Source of the DNA: Ephydatia muelleri
Lineage: Eukaryota; Porifera; Demospongiae; Spongillida; Spongillidae
DNA: 64,000 nt
Assembly (NCBI GenBank): GCA_013339895.1
Contig: JABACO010000001.1
Span: 33,027,501 to 33,091,500 of the forward strand
Direction of reading: 5' to 3'
The translations under genes and the position numbers were made by a program. Shown in pieces: positions 42,900 through 54,639 of the stretch; positions within the stretch are counted from its first letter, which is position 1; the number at the start of each line of letters is the position of its first letter. The notes beneath the pieces are model-generated. The model had not been told where the DNA came from and searched no databases. It saw only the letters and a program-made list of their open reading frames with translations.

Positions 42900-44239
42900 T
42901 GTCAAATATGAATGTAGCAGTTTTGAATACCTTTTGACATCTAAATTGTTACAACATATTCATTTCCTCTTGCAAATGGTGTTGTATATGAATGCCTAGC
43001 TATATGTATATTGTGCGTCAAAGACCATGGTACACTGAGCAGAAGGATTGGAAGTTGTTTTGTCAATATCAATTATCATGCATGGCGCATACTCTGTAGC
43101 ATATTCACTGAAAATGTTAAAAAACAGAGAAGACTTAAGTACAACATATAGATTTGCAGACATCAAAGCCATTGTCTAAATGATCAAAGTTATTGGATAC
43201 TTATTATCATTTGCAAAAGTGTATCGGAACACAAAACAAAACATTTATGCTATGGTATTTATTGTTGTCAATTATTTCTCACTCAGATGTACAATGTATT
43301 CAATATCCAAGCATTTCTAGTTTCCATGTTGCTGCTCAGCTGCTGTTTAGCGATTTCTACTTGTGACATCTTTCCAGAGAATACTATGTTCACGACTGAG
43401 TTGTACCATAGATAATTAGTATTGTGCACTTCCTAGACTTTTAATTAGTCTTGATTTGTTACCGCGCTGTTTTTGGGATGTTTAAACTAATCCAAACACC
43501 AATCTGGAACATTTAGATGATCCCAATTGCATACATAGCGTAAGTTCATGTGAGTGCGCCTACAGTTGCAGTCTCAGTATTGATATCCATAGATAGGGCA
43601 TGACCTATCGTACAATGCACTGTACTGAAATTTCTCCCACCAACACCAAGTCTGTTACTCATATGATTCACACACTTTCCAGACTGAAGAAGTTCTTTTA
43701 ATGCCAGTTTTGGTACCTCTCTCTAATCACGTACCTGCCTCGTATCGATATGGAGCTCCTTAACCATTAGTGTTTACTTCAGCATCAGATTGCTGTGGAA
43801 CTCACAGTTTCAAATCATAACATGAAAGGACAGTTCAGATTGCTCTAAATGGAAATCATATGATTATCTCCAATTTATAATGCAGGCTGGGATGACGTGT
43901 GTGCATGGGATGACGTGTGTGCATGGGATAGACTCATCGATACAGCTAACACATTCAGACACAAAATGTAAATGGCATGTTGTGAATCTAAACGGTTTCC
44001 TTTGCAGAAGCTGCATAAACTGAACTTCTATCTCCCTTTAACACTTTAATCACAAGGAAACTATTGACCAATGTCTCCCTTCCTGTTATTTCACAGATAT
44101 AATATACCAGTACACTGAACTGACTACACATCCACACTAAATACATGCAGGTCACAGAAAGTTGTAGAATGGTCAGGCAGGCCTGAAAGACAACTGTTTA
44201 GATTACATCATTCCAATTGTGTGGCACTGGTGGTGCTGG
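42900..44239. other. Intronic, no gene
   Basis: No coding signal recognised. At about 43893-43930 an 18-bp unit (GGGATGACGTGTGTGCAT) is tandemly doubled. The stretch after L2 (43020-43150) matches that after L3 and L4. Confidence 0.5.
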
Positions 44240-44882
44240 ATCAGGTTCAAGTTCTTTTAGTACAACATCTTGTACCCGATTGGGGTCATCTAGACCATCA
44301 GGGCCTTGCAATTCAATTTGGTCATCTTATAGAAAATTTCCATTTTCTAATGCATCTGCATCTGCACCTTGGTCCTTGTCCTAGATATGTGAGGCACTCT
44401 GAACTTTTATGACCATTGGACTTGAAGGTGCTTACTTCACTATTTGAATGCGCTTGGACTGCATGCAAATCAGGATGCTATAACAATGTTTTAACCTATT
44501 TCTATGAACAATTTTGGCACTTTGGTCCACCAATTATTAGTGTTTTGTAATTTACAATGCTCAGTTTGTCAACCATTGTATGCGTTCTTCATCATAGTGA
44601 AGGTTAATTTCTTTGTCATACCTAACCTAATCCTAACCCATTCAAAATTCTACAAGTACTAGGTGGTTATGGGACTTGTTTGCTGTGACTAATGTCTGCA
44701 ATTATTCTATGAGTTAGTCATTATTCTCTGTTGGTTGGGGTACACAACTAACAATAGTATCATACAGCCATGAGAACAAACCAAATGTATTCTATATTTG
44801 TTATTATGAAATAGATTATTATTAATGTACAGTAGTGCTGGTGGCTACACAAGATATTTGCTTTCATCGTATGTACATGTAG

Positions 44883-44936
44883 GTGTGCCTCAAGCAGCAA
44901 AAACCGAAGTTCATTCAGTTGCATCGCTTCCTTCAG
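44883..44936 (+). CDS. Linker exon L3 (54 bp, phase 1-1)
   Basis: After CATGTAG, donor TTCAG|GTTTGT, encoding VPQAAKTEVHSVASLPS. Nearly identical, with its flanks, to 58137-58190. Confidence 0.6.
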
Positions 44937-45389
44937 GTTTGTTGATGTCAAAAATGAATGTAGCAGTATTAAAATACCTTTATACATACATAAAATATTA
45001 TTGATACAGAATATTCATTTTCAGTTGCAAGGTGTGTTATCTAAGAATGCCTAGCTCTATGTATGTTGTGCCTCATAGACCATGGTATACTGAGCAGAAA
45101 GGATTGGAAGCATTTCTATCTATATCAATATTTATATTCTGTTGCATATTCATCGAAAGTGTTAAAAAAAGAGAAGAATTAAGTTCAAAATATTCATTTG
45201 GAAGCATGAAAGCCATTGTCTTAATTATCATTACTGCATAATTCTGGATACGTATTAATGTATAATGATGCCAAGTGACCTGTACCTTCACATCAGTAAC
45301 AGCTTCCTTTTTTGGAACAAGTGGGTTGCTCTAGCTGCATAGTTGGGGTTAAGAAAGTCGGAAAACTTGAACATTTGTTTATTATATCT

Positions 45390-46240
45390 CCATGATAGAT
45401 GACATAAAAATCTGCCGCTCTGCAATTTTATCTCGTCTACTAGTCATGAAAATTTTTATGAGAGGAGGCAGGGCACTGGGAATTGATGGGCACTGTGAAA
45501 TGGAGTAGCAAATTTCTATTATTTATGCCGCCATTCAAGTTCCAACTGTAAGTATACATTGTTATGTCCGGATTTGAGTAAACTGTGTCACCTGCAAGTG
45601 AAGAAAACATGTCTTCTATGTAAGGCAAAGGATAATTCTGACACTGGCCACTGTATTGATACACACATTCCTCATAACAGCCCGCTGTTTTTCTCCCACT
45701 TCAATACTGTTCGCCAGGAAGTATTGCTGCAACCGCATGCAGTAAGCTTCCCACATGTCGCACTGTCGAACATGCCCATGACTCCCAGAAGCTCTGCCAT
45801 ACACCTATATTCTCTTCTCCAATGTTGTATCTTTGGTGTGGTCACACATAAAGCGCGGAACTCCATTAACAAGATTAAATCACTCTGCGATTCTAAGAAT
45901 GCAAAAAGTCACTCATGCGCAATAATCTCTGCTTAAATATAAAACCAGTCAGACCAGGTTTACTGATGCATCAACTGGCTACAACCAGTCAGATGGGGTT
46001 TACCTGTACACCAGCTGGTTTAGCAGGCACCAGGTCGGACCTACACAATACACATATGGTGTCCATTGTCTATGTTTTCACAGGGAGTAGTACCAACACT
46101 GTGTCCTCAATGTTAAACTCTCTCATTCGCGAATCTTTATCGTACCATCTTTTTGCTTTCTCTGGCCTTCTATATATTTTGTACCACATAATGCCATCTC
46201 TGGCATCCAATTTAAGATCTTCGGTAAAAAACTAACCACA
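45390..46240 (-). pseudogene. Gypsy integrase tail and RT fragment
   Basis: The minus strand reads LDARDGIMWYKIYRRPEKAK, then RWYDKDSRMRELN and DTVLVLLPV (integrase C-terminal region). After about 350 bp comes CQNYPLPYIEDMFSSLAGD (RT). The part from about 45597 to 46240 recurs at 63395-64000. Two tandem units of about 40 bp (AACCAGTCAGA...GGTTTAC, at 45945-46025) lie in between. Confidence 0.6.
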
Positions 46241-47930
46241 TTTTCATCAGACTTCTGAGGTTCTCACTACTCCATCTATATATCCAAAGGACCCTTTATG
46301 CCCCGACTAAACAGCAACTCAAAAAGCAAATATCCTGTTGTAACTTACAACATCTCCTTGTAATCGAACAGATTATCTTATCCCAGTCCTTACCCTCGCT
46401 GTCTGCAAATCTACTGAGCATTGCCTTCAGAGTCTGATTGAAATGCTCCACTAAACCGTCAGTTTGTGGATGGTAAGGTGACGTAGAGGTCTATATTGCT
46501 CTGCGTGCAGTTGCGAGGTAATAGTACTTTCTTGATCGGTCATGCGGGATTCATACCCTGGAAAACAAACTTACCAGCAATGTGCTCCACATCTATATTC
46601 TTCATTGGAACAGCTTCAGGATACCTAATTCCATATCTGCAAACATATTTGTTGCATGATCGATTTCAAGGTAATAGACCACCATTGCAACCAGAGTGCC
46701 GTAATTATTGGCAGCAGCATCAAGGGAACCAATTTATTACCCTGCTGAGATGGCTTTTTGAAATTCAGGCTACCTCAGTAAAACTCTTGTAGGTCTTTCA
46801 ACACTGCTGGCCAGTAAACTTGTTTTCAATATTCATCTGCTGGTCTTCTGTTTTCCCAAATAGCTTGCTAAAGGGACCTCGTGTGCTAGCCTTATACCAT
46901 ACTTTGGTAGAACCAATTGCTCTACTTGGAATGCCAAACACCGCCATTTAGGTATCCATTTCCTGTAAATGAGCTCCTCCCTTCTAAGGAATTCAGCCAC
47001 TGCCACCCTTTTTCTTGAGGCAGAATTTTCCAGCATATTTCTGACCTCAGCAAGGGTATGTAGGATCTTCAGCTTGTAGTTTCTTTAAGACATCCACCAA
47101 TATCTAAACACTCCGTGGTTGTGCTACCCTTGTGTAATATTTCTGTCCCCTGAGCTTTCTTCCTAAGCTCCCGTCTTTTAAGCCTGTGTCCGTTTCAGCA
47201 TCAGGGTCAGCAGTTCAGCTCTGCCTTCTCTCTCCAACCTAGAGGAAGCATCAGTATGCACAAATACACTTGGTACAATTGGATGAGAGCATGCACCAGA
47301 TAAAACTGTTTCTCCTTTCTGATACGTTCATCTTCCAGCTGCTGCTTGGTCTTGGCTCTCGTCATCGGCTCTCGTCATCACCACCATCATGTGTTATTGA
47401 TCCATTAAAGCTTGTCCTAACTCACTCATGTTACCTGCACCAGGCCTAACTCAGGGAAATCAGTTCCTCATAGAAGGAAGTTCTTCTGCCAGAGCTGCTT
47501 CTACACATATGTAGACACCCTCTAGTTCCAATTTGACCTCAACCAAAGGATGCACCTCGGTGCCTCTATGAGCACAAGTCATTGTGACAACCTTTCCAAC
47601 AACAACTTTCTCCAAGGCGACCATATCCTGAAGCACCATTGTTTTTGAACATCTCGTGTCTAGAAGAATGCCATGACCTTCCACAAGCAATGCCTTTCTT
47701 GTACATTGTGGCGCCACTTGATTTGGACTTGACAGCCTGCTCCTTGCACAACATAGCAACTCTTTCTGGGCATTCTCTCAATCCATGGTCATAATTCTTC
47801 CAATGATAGCACTGGATATCTCTAATTCGTTCACCTGCTTCTCTTTTCTTCTGTCTGCAGTCGTCTTCTACGTGACCTGGCCTTCCACAGAAATCACATT
47901 TGCATAGCTCTCATTCTGGCTCATACAATG
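46241..47930 (-). pseudogene. Gypsy gag knuckle, protease and integrase
   Basis: From high to low coordinates on the minus strand: zinc knuckles CDFCGRPGHVEDDC and CYHWKNYDHGLRECPERV (about 47905-47740), aspartic protease GHGILLDTRCSKTMV (DTG altered to DTR), then VVVGKVVTMTCAHRGTEVHP (47690-47460), integrase entry FLRREELIYRKWIPKW (about 46990) and integrase core RYPEAVPMKNIDVEHIAGKF (about 46640) and TDGLVEHFNQTLKAMLSRF (about 46460). No RT lies between protease and integrase, consistent with the integrase-first order seen at 1-3356. Many frameshifts. Confidence 0.7.
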
Positions 47931-47934
47931 TGTT

Positions 47935-48700
47935 AGGTAGTACTTTTAGGTCTGACCATCCTGCTAGTTCATATATTTGCTGGCCAACTCTAGGGATGCG
48001 AATATTTGGTGAACACAGTTTCAACGATCGAAGTGTGCAACCGAAAAATGATGATTTTGTGTATTCTGTATTTTGTATGGGACCGCAGAGAGTCTGTCTA
48101 TCACTTTATATGGACCAGTCCATGGGTAGTGGAACTCCTTTGCTTTTCCTTTTGGTACACTTGGGGGTTCAATAACCATACCAGATCACCAGTTTTGTAT
48201 GGTTGGCTGTGTGGTGTATCTTCCTGTTGTAGAGCCCTTCTGATGCTTCTGCTTGTTTCCCACTTTTTCACGAACATACTTATACATAATGTTCTCATGT
48301 TGTGAGCATACTCAGGGACTGTCCTCTCACTTTCTTCATGCAGTCCACCCCCCATACACGAGTTCAATTAGGTTCTTTACTTGCCTGCCAAGCATATGGT
48401 AGTATGATGAAAATCCAGTAGTGGCTTGAATGCTGGTGTTATAATGAAACCAACTTTCTTCAGATATTCTTCCCACTGAAAAGGGCGTCAACACAAGTTG
48501 CAAGCATACTTTCAAGAGTTCTGTTGAAGTGCTCAAGTCCATCAGACTGTTGGTGGTAAGGTGTGGTTCTGGTCGTTTCAATGAGAAGGCTCCAGCAGAT
48601 TTCCTTGATTACCGATGATTTAAATTGACAGCCTTGGTTGAGCCCTGACAGTGAGAGTTCATCCACCACCTTCTGTACCACGTCACTGCTTCCTGGTTGG
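47935..48700 (-). pseudogene. Second gypsy integrase fragment
   Basis: The minus strand reads LNQGCQFKSSVIKEICWSL, then ETTRTTPYHQQSDGLEHFNR (core with HPQSDG-type motif), SIQATTGFSSYYHMLGRQVK, and the tail YKTGDLVWLLNPQVYQKEK. Three frames are needed. It sits directly upstream, on the same strand, of the gag/protease piece at 46241-47930 and belongs to another element copy. Confidence 0.7.
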
Positions 48701-49670
48701 GTATGTCATAAGCCTCCATCCATCAAGTCAAATAGTCTCCTGCCACCAAGATACACAATGTACATACAGTACACAGCAGACCAATCCTGTCAGAAGCAGC
48801 ATGTAGCTAATATGTACCTATGTTGAATGTACATATGCATATGTGAGTTCTGTGTCATGCATCAATAACCATATACACGTAACAATCTCTACATGCACAG
48901 AGAGGAATTGTTATAAGAAATGCTTCTACAGAGGGATACATGCAACAATGCAATGGAAAAAATTCAGAGTACAGAAGCTCAATACATAAATTTCAAGTAG
49001 CTCCCCCCAATACATGTAAACGTTAACTACAATACAATGCACACAGTGTGTGGCGTGAGACCATCATAATCAGTCTGGTTTATTATGTGACACATGTACT
49101 GTACATGAGTGTGGGTGTTGTGCATAAGAATATGCAACAAATGCAACTGTGTGCACGAGTTAATATAAATAATGTGTGAACCAACATGAGTGCATGTCTA
49201 TGTAGAAGTACCTTGCATGAGGTGCAAAAGTGTGTGAGAAAAATCACGGACCAAAAGTCATTGCAAGAGTAGCTGGTTGGTGTGACAAGAGAGTTATAGC
49301 AAATAGGAAAGCTTAACACATGCTAGACAATGATGCGAGTGCGTTTCAAATAGCCTTACGAGTGCCATCTTGAATACCGTTACTGCTCATTAATTTGGTC
49401 GGATCATCTTGCGAAGTGAGAAGTCTTCTTTTAATTTACCGGTATAAAATCGCTACCTGCAGCTGGTTGCTGTTGCAAACGGCTAGCTTAGTTTAAGGTA
49501 GTTCATGAATGGAGAATGGGCAGAACAAAGAAATTTATTGAGTATTGGGAAAGCGGTTTGCATACATTAGTGGCAAGAATCAAATAAGAAATATGCATTA
49601 ACTTTGCACAGCGGCATATCAGATAAAAGTGAACAAAATAACGAAAAAAAACATTAGGACCATCTACATA
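48701..49670. other. No gene recognised
   Basis: AT-rich, CA/TG-rich intronic sequence without coding or repeat signals I can support. Confidence 0.5.
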
Positions 49671-49679
49671 CAACCAAAT

Positions 49680-49800
49680 TTGAATGCTCCTACCTGAAGA
49701 TGTGGCGGTTTTGAACCTCATGGGTTCGAGTCCCATAATGTTGGTGTGGAACTTGCACAAGACACAATTATACCGGTATATCTTCACATAGAGAAATGAT
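49680..49800 (+). repeat. SINE-like repeat with tRNA-type B box
   Basis: GGTTCGAGTCC (49724-49734) is a perfect RNA polymerase III B box. The surrounding ATGGG-TTCGAGT-CCCAT forms a T-arm-like hairpin with a 7-base loop. A convincing A box and full cloverleaf are absent, so it is not a tRNA gene. A diverged copy lies at 38998-39130. Confidence 0.45.
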
Positions 49801-50059
49801 GTATTAATAAATAGAAAGCAAATAACATTAATAGTTCGGATATTATAGCAATTTAATTTTTTATAACCTTTTGTTTATATATCAGTGGAGCCATATATTC
49901 GTGAGTTTGGACGTAGAGTACATGCCCCCAAACTACTGCATTACTGAATTGCTGTATTCCATTGTGTATACTTCAATTCAAATTATGATTTGATGTTCCT
50001 AAGTTTAATATTGGTAAATTGCCTAAATGGTGTTCTGATAATGAAATTATTTGTTTCAG

Positions 50060-50607
50060 AAATATGCAAACATTATACCATAATCAATGGACAAGCTTGC
50101 ATATTTCATGCAAAGGAATATGGATTGACCATTTCATTTAAAAGGGACTGCCTACCTCCTAGTATCAAGGAATGCCAACTAATAATTTCTGCAGATTTGT
50201 ATACGGATATTCCATTGCCACATGGTTCATTACTGACCAGTGGTGTTTATCATATTACAACAATGCCAGTTATTAATCAGCTCAACCAAGCAGTGGAAAT
50301 TTGTATGGAGCATTGTGCCAAAGACATCAAAAATCTATATTTTGTGGTTGCAAAGGAGGATGGGGAGCAACAATTTGAACACGTCGAAGGAGGAACATTT
50401 GAGATAGATGCAAGTGGCAGGAAGATTGGGAGGATATATGTCAGTAATTTCTCCAGCTGGGCTATTGTAACATATGTCACAAAAGTTCTGGGGTGGTTCA
50501 AGAAACAAGACATAGTGACATACTGTGGAAGAGTTTATTATGATGATAGGGGATTGAATCGAATTGTCCACTTTGTAATTACCAGGAATCTGCTATTGGC
50601 TAGGGAA
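50060..50607 (+). CDS. ZU5-domain exon
   Basis: A 548-bp exon, phase 1 to 0, acceptor TTGTTTCAG, donor GAA|GTAAGT. It encodes about 182 residues. The ZU5 fold is recognised from YGLTISFKRDCLPPSIKECQ (the usual PPGAL position), then SGVYHITTMPVINQLNQAVE, ICMEHCAKD, LYFVVAKEDGEQQFEHVEGG and IYVSNFSSWAIV. The last 45 residues (QDIVTYCGRVYYDDRG, HFVITRNLLL) begin a UPA-like region. ZU5-UPA modules occur in ankyrins, UNC5 and PIDD, where they mediate scaffold or autoinhibitory contacts and usually precede a Death domain. The open frame extends upstream to a Met at 49990, but the acceptor and phase support 50060 as the exon start. Confidence 0.8.
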
Positions 50608-51649
50608 GTAAGTCACATTCATTGTGCGCAAAAGTTTGATATCAGCATATGTAGTCTTGTTTTTGATGTTTATTATCTTAGTGCATCTCAGTTATTTAAT
50701 TGGACAGTTATGCACTATGTTTATGAATTGTAATAAAATTAATTACTGTAATGATTATATTCACAACTATTTAGCCTAAAAAATCTGAGTTATCTCAAAA
50801 TGGAAGTGTGATAGATTCAATCGACAAAACTTGTAATCACTCACATGCTTGCTGGTTACATCATACACCAAATATAATTTAATATCCATAATTTTCCCTG
50901 TTTGAAAGCTTAATTTGAGGTTTATCTACATATGTCAGGTTGATGAGTGATAACTTCACATACCTCATGATAGTGATAGTCTGTTATATTGAGCCTTGCT
51001 GCTTATGTGGAAGGGTTGCTGGCACTTGCAGGTTACTACATGGTCTTCACTTCTGATTTACTTTCCCATTATGGGTCCAGCTTTCCAGAGTTGGAGGTTT
51101 TGACGTTCAGCCATTTCATCCCCCTCAGCATGGTAGGCAGTTAATTGTGTGTCTCTTTATGATCACCAAATGGCTCTAGAGTTGGCCAAATGGTTGCCTA
51201 ATATAAATGGCAACCATTTGCCAGGGTACAAATGGTACTTGAAATGATCTAGGACTGCTGACACACTTCTCTTTCCATGCAATGTTGTCAACATCATGAG
51301 CCATGCTCGGCCATTACACCTCCAGGCATACATAGTCTAGTCTCACTTATTTTTCTAGGTGACCACCGATGGTGAATTATTAAACAATCTCAATACCAGT
51401 TGCTGCATGCTGTTAGGAAGGATCACAATAGATTCGCAGATGCCAAACCTGAATGAAGAGTGGAGAGGGATGGGTGAATAGTGACTTCCTTGTTCATGAT
51501 AAAGACATCCACATTACGGTTTGATGTCACCCCTTTTTCTGTACATAATGGACAAATCATATTCCTGAAGGCCTAACAATAAAAGACACCTTATAATTTC
51601 TGCTCAGCCAACCACTGCAGTATTGAATAGTCTGTCAAGTCTGTCATGA

Positions 51650-52143
51650 CCTAAAACTGTAGGTAACCTACGTCGATGATGTTTTAATTCACCGTGAAAT
51701 TGAGGGGCAACATAAGGCATACCTACTGGGACAATTACAAGCCAAATAAACTCTCCAGGGTGTGAAATGTCAAATGCCTATCACATAGTTATAAGAAAGT
51801 GAATGTCTTTTGACAGTAGCAAGATTCAAGTGGTAACGAAGTGGCCCAAAACAGCAGATGCAAAAGAAGTACAACATTTTTGGGTTTGAATAACTTCACT
51901 GATCTTGTTGCTCCACTAAATCAGCTAAGATGCAGTAAGTGGATTGAGGTGTGCAACAAAGCATTTGAGTCAACAATGAAACCTTTAACTCAACTTCTGG
52001 TTCTGGTGTTTCCTTGTTTTGATAAGCAAGCAGGCACGATGATCTTGCAGACTGATGATAGTGCTGGGAGACCAATAGGAGCACTGCTGGAGCATGAAGG
52101 ACTATTAGCCACTATGCAGGTCAAATGTGCTATAGATCGCTGA
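51650..52143 (+). pseudogene. Gypsy RT thumb and RNase H start
   Basis: The plus strand reads VTYVDDVLIHREIEGQHKAY (intact YVDD), then KWPKTADAKEVQHF, FLGLNNFTDLVAPLNQL, WIEVCNKAFESTMKPLTQLL and ILQTDDSAGRPIGALLEHEG. Two frameshifts. A short gypsy relic in the intron between ZU5 and UPA. Confidence 0.65.
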
Positions 52144-52619
52144 TGTAATCCTGGACTTCGTTACAAGAGGCAATGGATAAGCATCTTTGCGAGTTCACCT
52201 TTTCAGTTCCCTTTAATCCACACAGAGACACAGTTCCCCTGATTTTGTTCTTATATGGAGAAGTGGTGCCATTCCATAAATGCTACTCTCTACTATTGCT
52301 GTAGTAATGATTCTGATTTTCACTTTCTTTTTGAAAGTGTGCAGGATTCTTCTAGGCAGAACTACTCTAACTAGTGAGCCATTAGTGGTGATTTTGTGTA
52401 ATGAAAATTTAAGTTGTTAATCTTTGAATTATTGCTATTGTATTGCTAGCCTTGAAGCAAGGTTATATTAACTGTGGATGTTGTACATCTGCATGATCTT
52501 CAAATAGAGGGGTGGTGCACCCACTGCACAGAATTGTGATCACCTTAGGCTGTCAAATTCCAGAGTGAATGTGAACTGTGCCGGAATGTAGCACTTTTGT
52601 TGGTTCAGTGTATTGCTTT

Positions 52620-52984
52620 CCCTTCTATGAATAACTTCACTGGTGTTATTGTGAAGTCTAAAACAAGACATTTTTCGAGAAAGTCAAGTCCTAGGATAAC
52701 TATATGATAACTGGAGTGCTAAGTACTTAATACTACAAACTTATGCTCATCTCAATATTCCACAACTTCACAACAGCTTCAACATAATCCACTATTGGTA
52801 GTGTCTCTCTACTCTGTGGTGGCCTGCTTCTTATTATTCCTTGTAAACGGAACACAATTTCCTTGCATACTGATGAACAAGAGTCAAGCATTATTATGGT
52901 ATATACTCCTGCTGTATTAGCTTTCAACTTCCCACTTCTGAGGCTACAAGGACAAAATATGGCGTGCTTATGATTGTTGTGCAT
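52620..52984 (-). pseudogene. Gypsy aspartic protease fragment
   Basis: The minus strand reads VYTIIMLDSCSSVC (active site DSG changed to DSC), then RLQGIIRSRPPQSRETLPIV, DYVEAVVKLWNIEM and, after a frameshift, LGLDFLEKCLVLDF. Matches the standard order of a gypsy protease. Opposite in strand to the neighbouring RT piece. Confidence 0.6.
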
Positions 52985-53256
52985 GACCGGCTTCCTTGTA
53001 ATGTTTCTTACGTATCCCTAACTGAATTAACTTCTGTACACAGAGCCTAGTCTTTTTGACAAATCATCACATGCTTAGTATACCACTGTTATGCAAAGTT
53101 TTTTTAAAAAATGTAATGTATGTGTTGTATTGAGCATGAGAACTTGTAATATCAACAACTGTCAAACGGTATAACTCTTTGCATAAATCTACAAAAGGTG
53201 ACTGGTAAATCATATATCAGTGTTGTATTGCATAATAGGGCATCTCTCCCTTTCAG

Positions 53257-53388
53257 CTGATTGAAGAAGAAATTACCTTTCGTGCTGTACGAGACATGAT
53301 ATTTGAGTTTAATGAGCCTAAAGCATATTTACAGTTTCCAAATTGTGATGAAGGATGGAGGCTTGTGTCTTTAGTGGAACCTTGTGAG
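53257..53388 (+). CDS. UPA-like exon 1
   Basis: A 132-bp phase 0-0 exon, acceptor TCTCTCCCTTTCAG, donor GAG|GTATGT. It encodes LIEEEITFRAVRDMIFEFNE, then YLQFPNCDEGWRLVSLVEPC. It continues the beta-rich region after ZU5, as in UNC5/PIDD-type UPA domains. Confidence 0.75.
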
Positions 53389-53528
53389 GTATGTGATTCT
53401 AATTGATATAAAATAGCCATTTATCATACTTTTTATTATATCAAGGCATGAATACTTTGTGTTGTTGGTGACTTTCATGTGCTGCAGCCAATTTTAAAAC
53501 ACAGTTATTAATGTAATTTTCACAACAG

Positions 53529-53691
53529 ATTACAAAAGTGGAAGTTGACGAATTCGGAAGGGGAAAACGGCTTCCACGATGCAATTTAGAGGCACAGTGG
53601 AGCAGAGATGATCCAAAACCTAATTACGGAGCATTTATTAATCTTTGTGGTACCAATCCTCCTCAAAATATATATGTGGAATTTTGTTCAG
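53529..53691 (+). CDS. UPA-like exon 2
   Basis: A 163-bp exon, phase 0 to 1, acceptor TTCACAACAG, donor TCAG|GTATAT. It encodes ITKVEVDEFGRGKRLPRCNL, then EAQWSRDDPKPNYGAF and NIYVEFCS, the end of the UPA-like region. In relatives a Death domain follows; none is visible before 58 kb, so the next exon is either L4/L5 or outside the window. Confidence 0.7.
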
Positions 53692-53949
53692 GTATATAGG
53701 GTTGCCATTGATTTCTGTAGTCAAGTATGCATGTCTGTTCAAATATTTTTTACCCTGATCAGAGCTAACTCCAGGGCCATGATTAGAGTATGTATTTAGC
53801 TTTGCTGTGTGTTTTTATGTACTTTTGTGTACCTGTAATTGTTATGTATATGTGTAGTTTGTAATTTACAATTTAATTACATAATGATAATGCTGCAAAA
53901 ATTTAATAATGAAATATTGATGACCTCCCTGCTGCGAAATAAACCAAGG

Positions 53950-54560
53950 TTTCTTTTCGCTTCTGCACCTCACGCTAGTTCTTGGCTTTAGGTCGTTCCT
54001 TCTGTAGGTTTAGGCATACACCTTGACCCAACTGAGTTCCAAGCTGGAGTGAAGTGTTGGCTAAACATCACTTTGGATTCTCTTAGACATCACGCAGTGT
54101 CATACAACATGCGGCGATGTGGTCATAAGACACAATCACCAGCGAAACATTTTTGAAACATTCAGAGTTCTGTCGTCATGCTCATCACTTGTCTATACTT
54201 GGTGAGGCTGGCCGAAGTCCTATTCAGCAGATGTGCTTGTTGATGGGTGGGAGAGGGCAAAACCTGCGGCCTTTGATTTAACAGTTACCTCTCCCCTTAC
54301 TCCTGCTAGTTTGGGTGATGCTTGTAAATTAGCAGGAGTTGCAGCTTATACAGCACAGTGTTGGAAGCACTCTTCCAATGACCCAAAGTGTCAGATGTTG
54401 GGATGGGTCTGTATTCCCCTTGCTGTTGTAACGTACAGCAATTCAGGTAAAGAGACCCAAATCACCGTCTTGCAACTTGCATCTCTCCTTTCAATCAGCC
54501 AGGGCTGCCCAAAGATCATTTCCGAGATCTATGGTCTGCTCAATCTAGTAATAGCTTGAA
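53950..54560 (+). pseudogene. Non-LTR-type RT protein, C-terminal fragment (plus)
   Basis: The plus strand reads CGDVVIRHNHQRNIFETF, then after a break VDGWERAKPAAFDLTVTSPL, LGDACKLAGVAAYTAQCWKH, CQMLGWVCIPLAVVTYSN and GCPKIISEIYGLLN. This C-terminal pattern is known to me from multicopy RT-encoding proteins of invertebrates. The DVLVDGW....FDLTV stretch resembles a PD-(D/E)XK-type endonuclease strand. The family name is uncertain. Confidence 0.5.
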
Positions 54561-54639
54561 GATTTGTTCTGGGTTAACTGATTAATTATAGTTGCCATTT
54601 TGTGTGTGTTGTCACCATTTCACTCTAGAGCCGTGCAAA

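Larger units (their letters stand above)
50608..53256 (+). other. Intron holding gypsy fragments
   Basis: The ZU5-UPA intron of 2.65 kb. It contains plus-strand RT/RNase H (51650-52140) and minus-strand protease (52620-52984) from gypsy elements. The part at 50730-51600 has no feature I can support. Confidence 0.6.

Noticed and set aside
49700..49750. tRNA gene
   Set aside because: Only the T-arm and B box are present; no acceptor stem, D-arm or anticodon arm can be folded.
49990..50059. Extension of the ZU5 frame upstream to a Met
   Set aside because: The extra residues are hydrophobic intron translation. A TTGTTTCAG acceptor at 50051-50059 with the right phase fixes the exon start at 50060.
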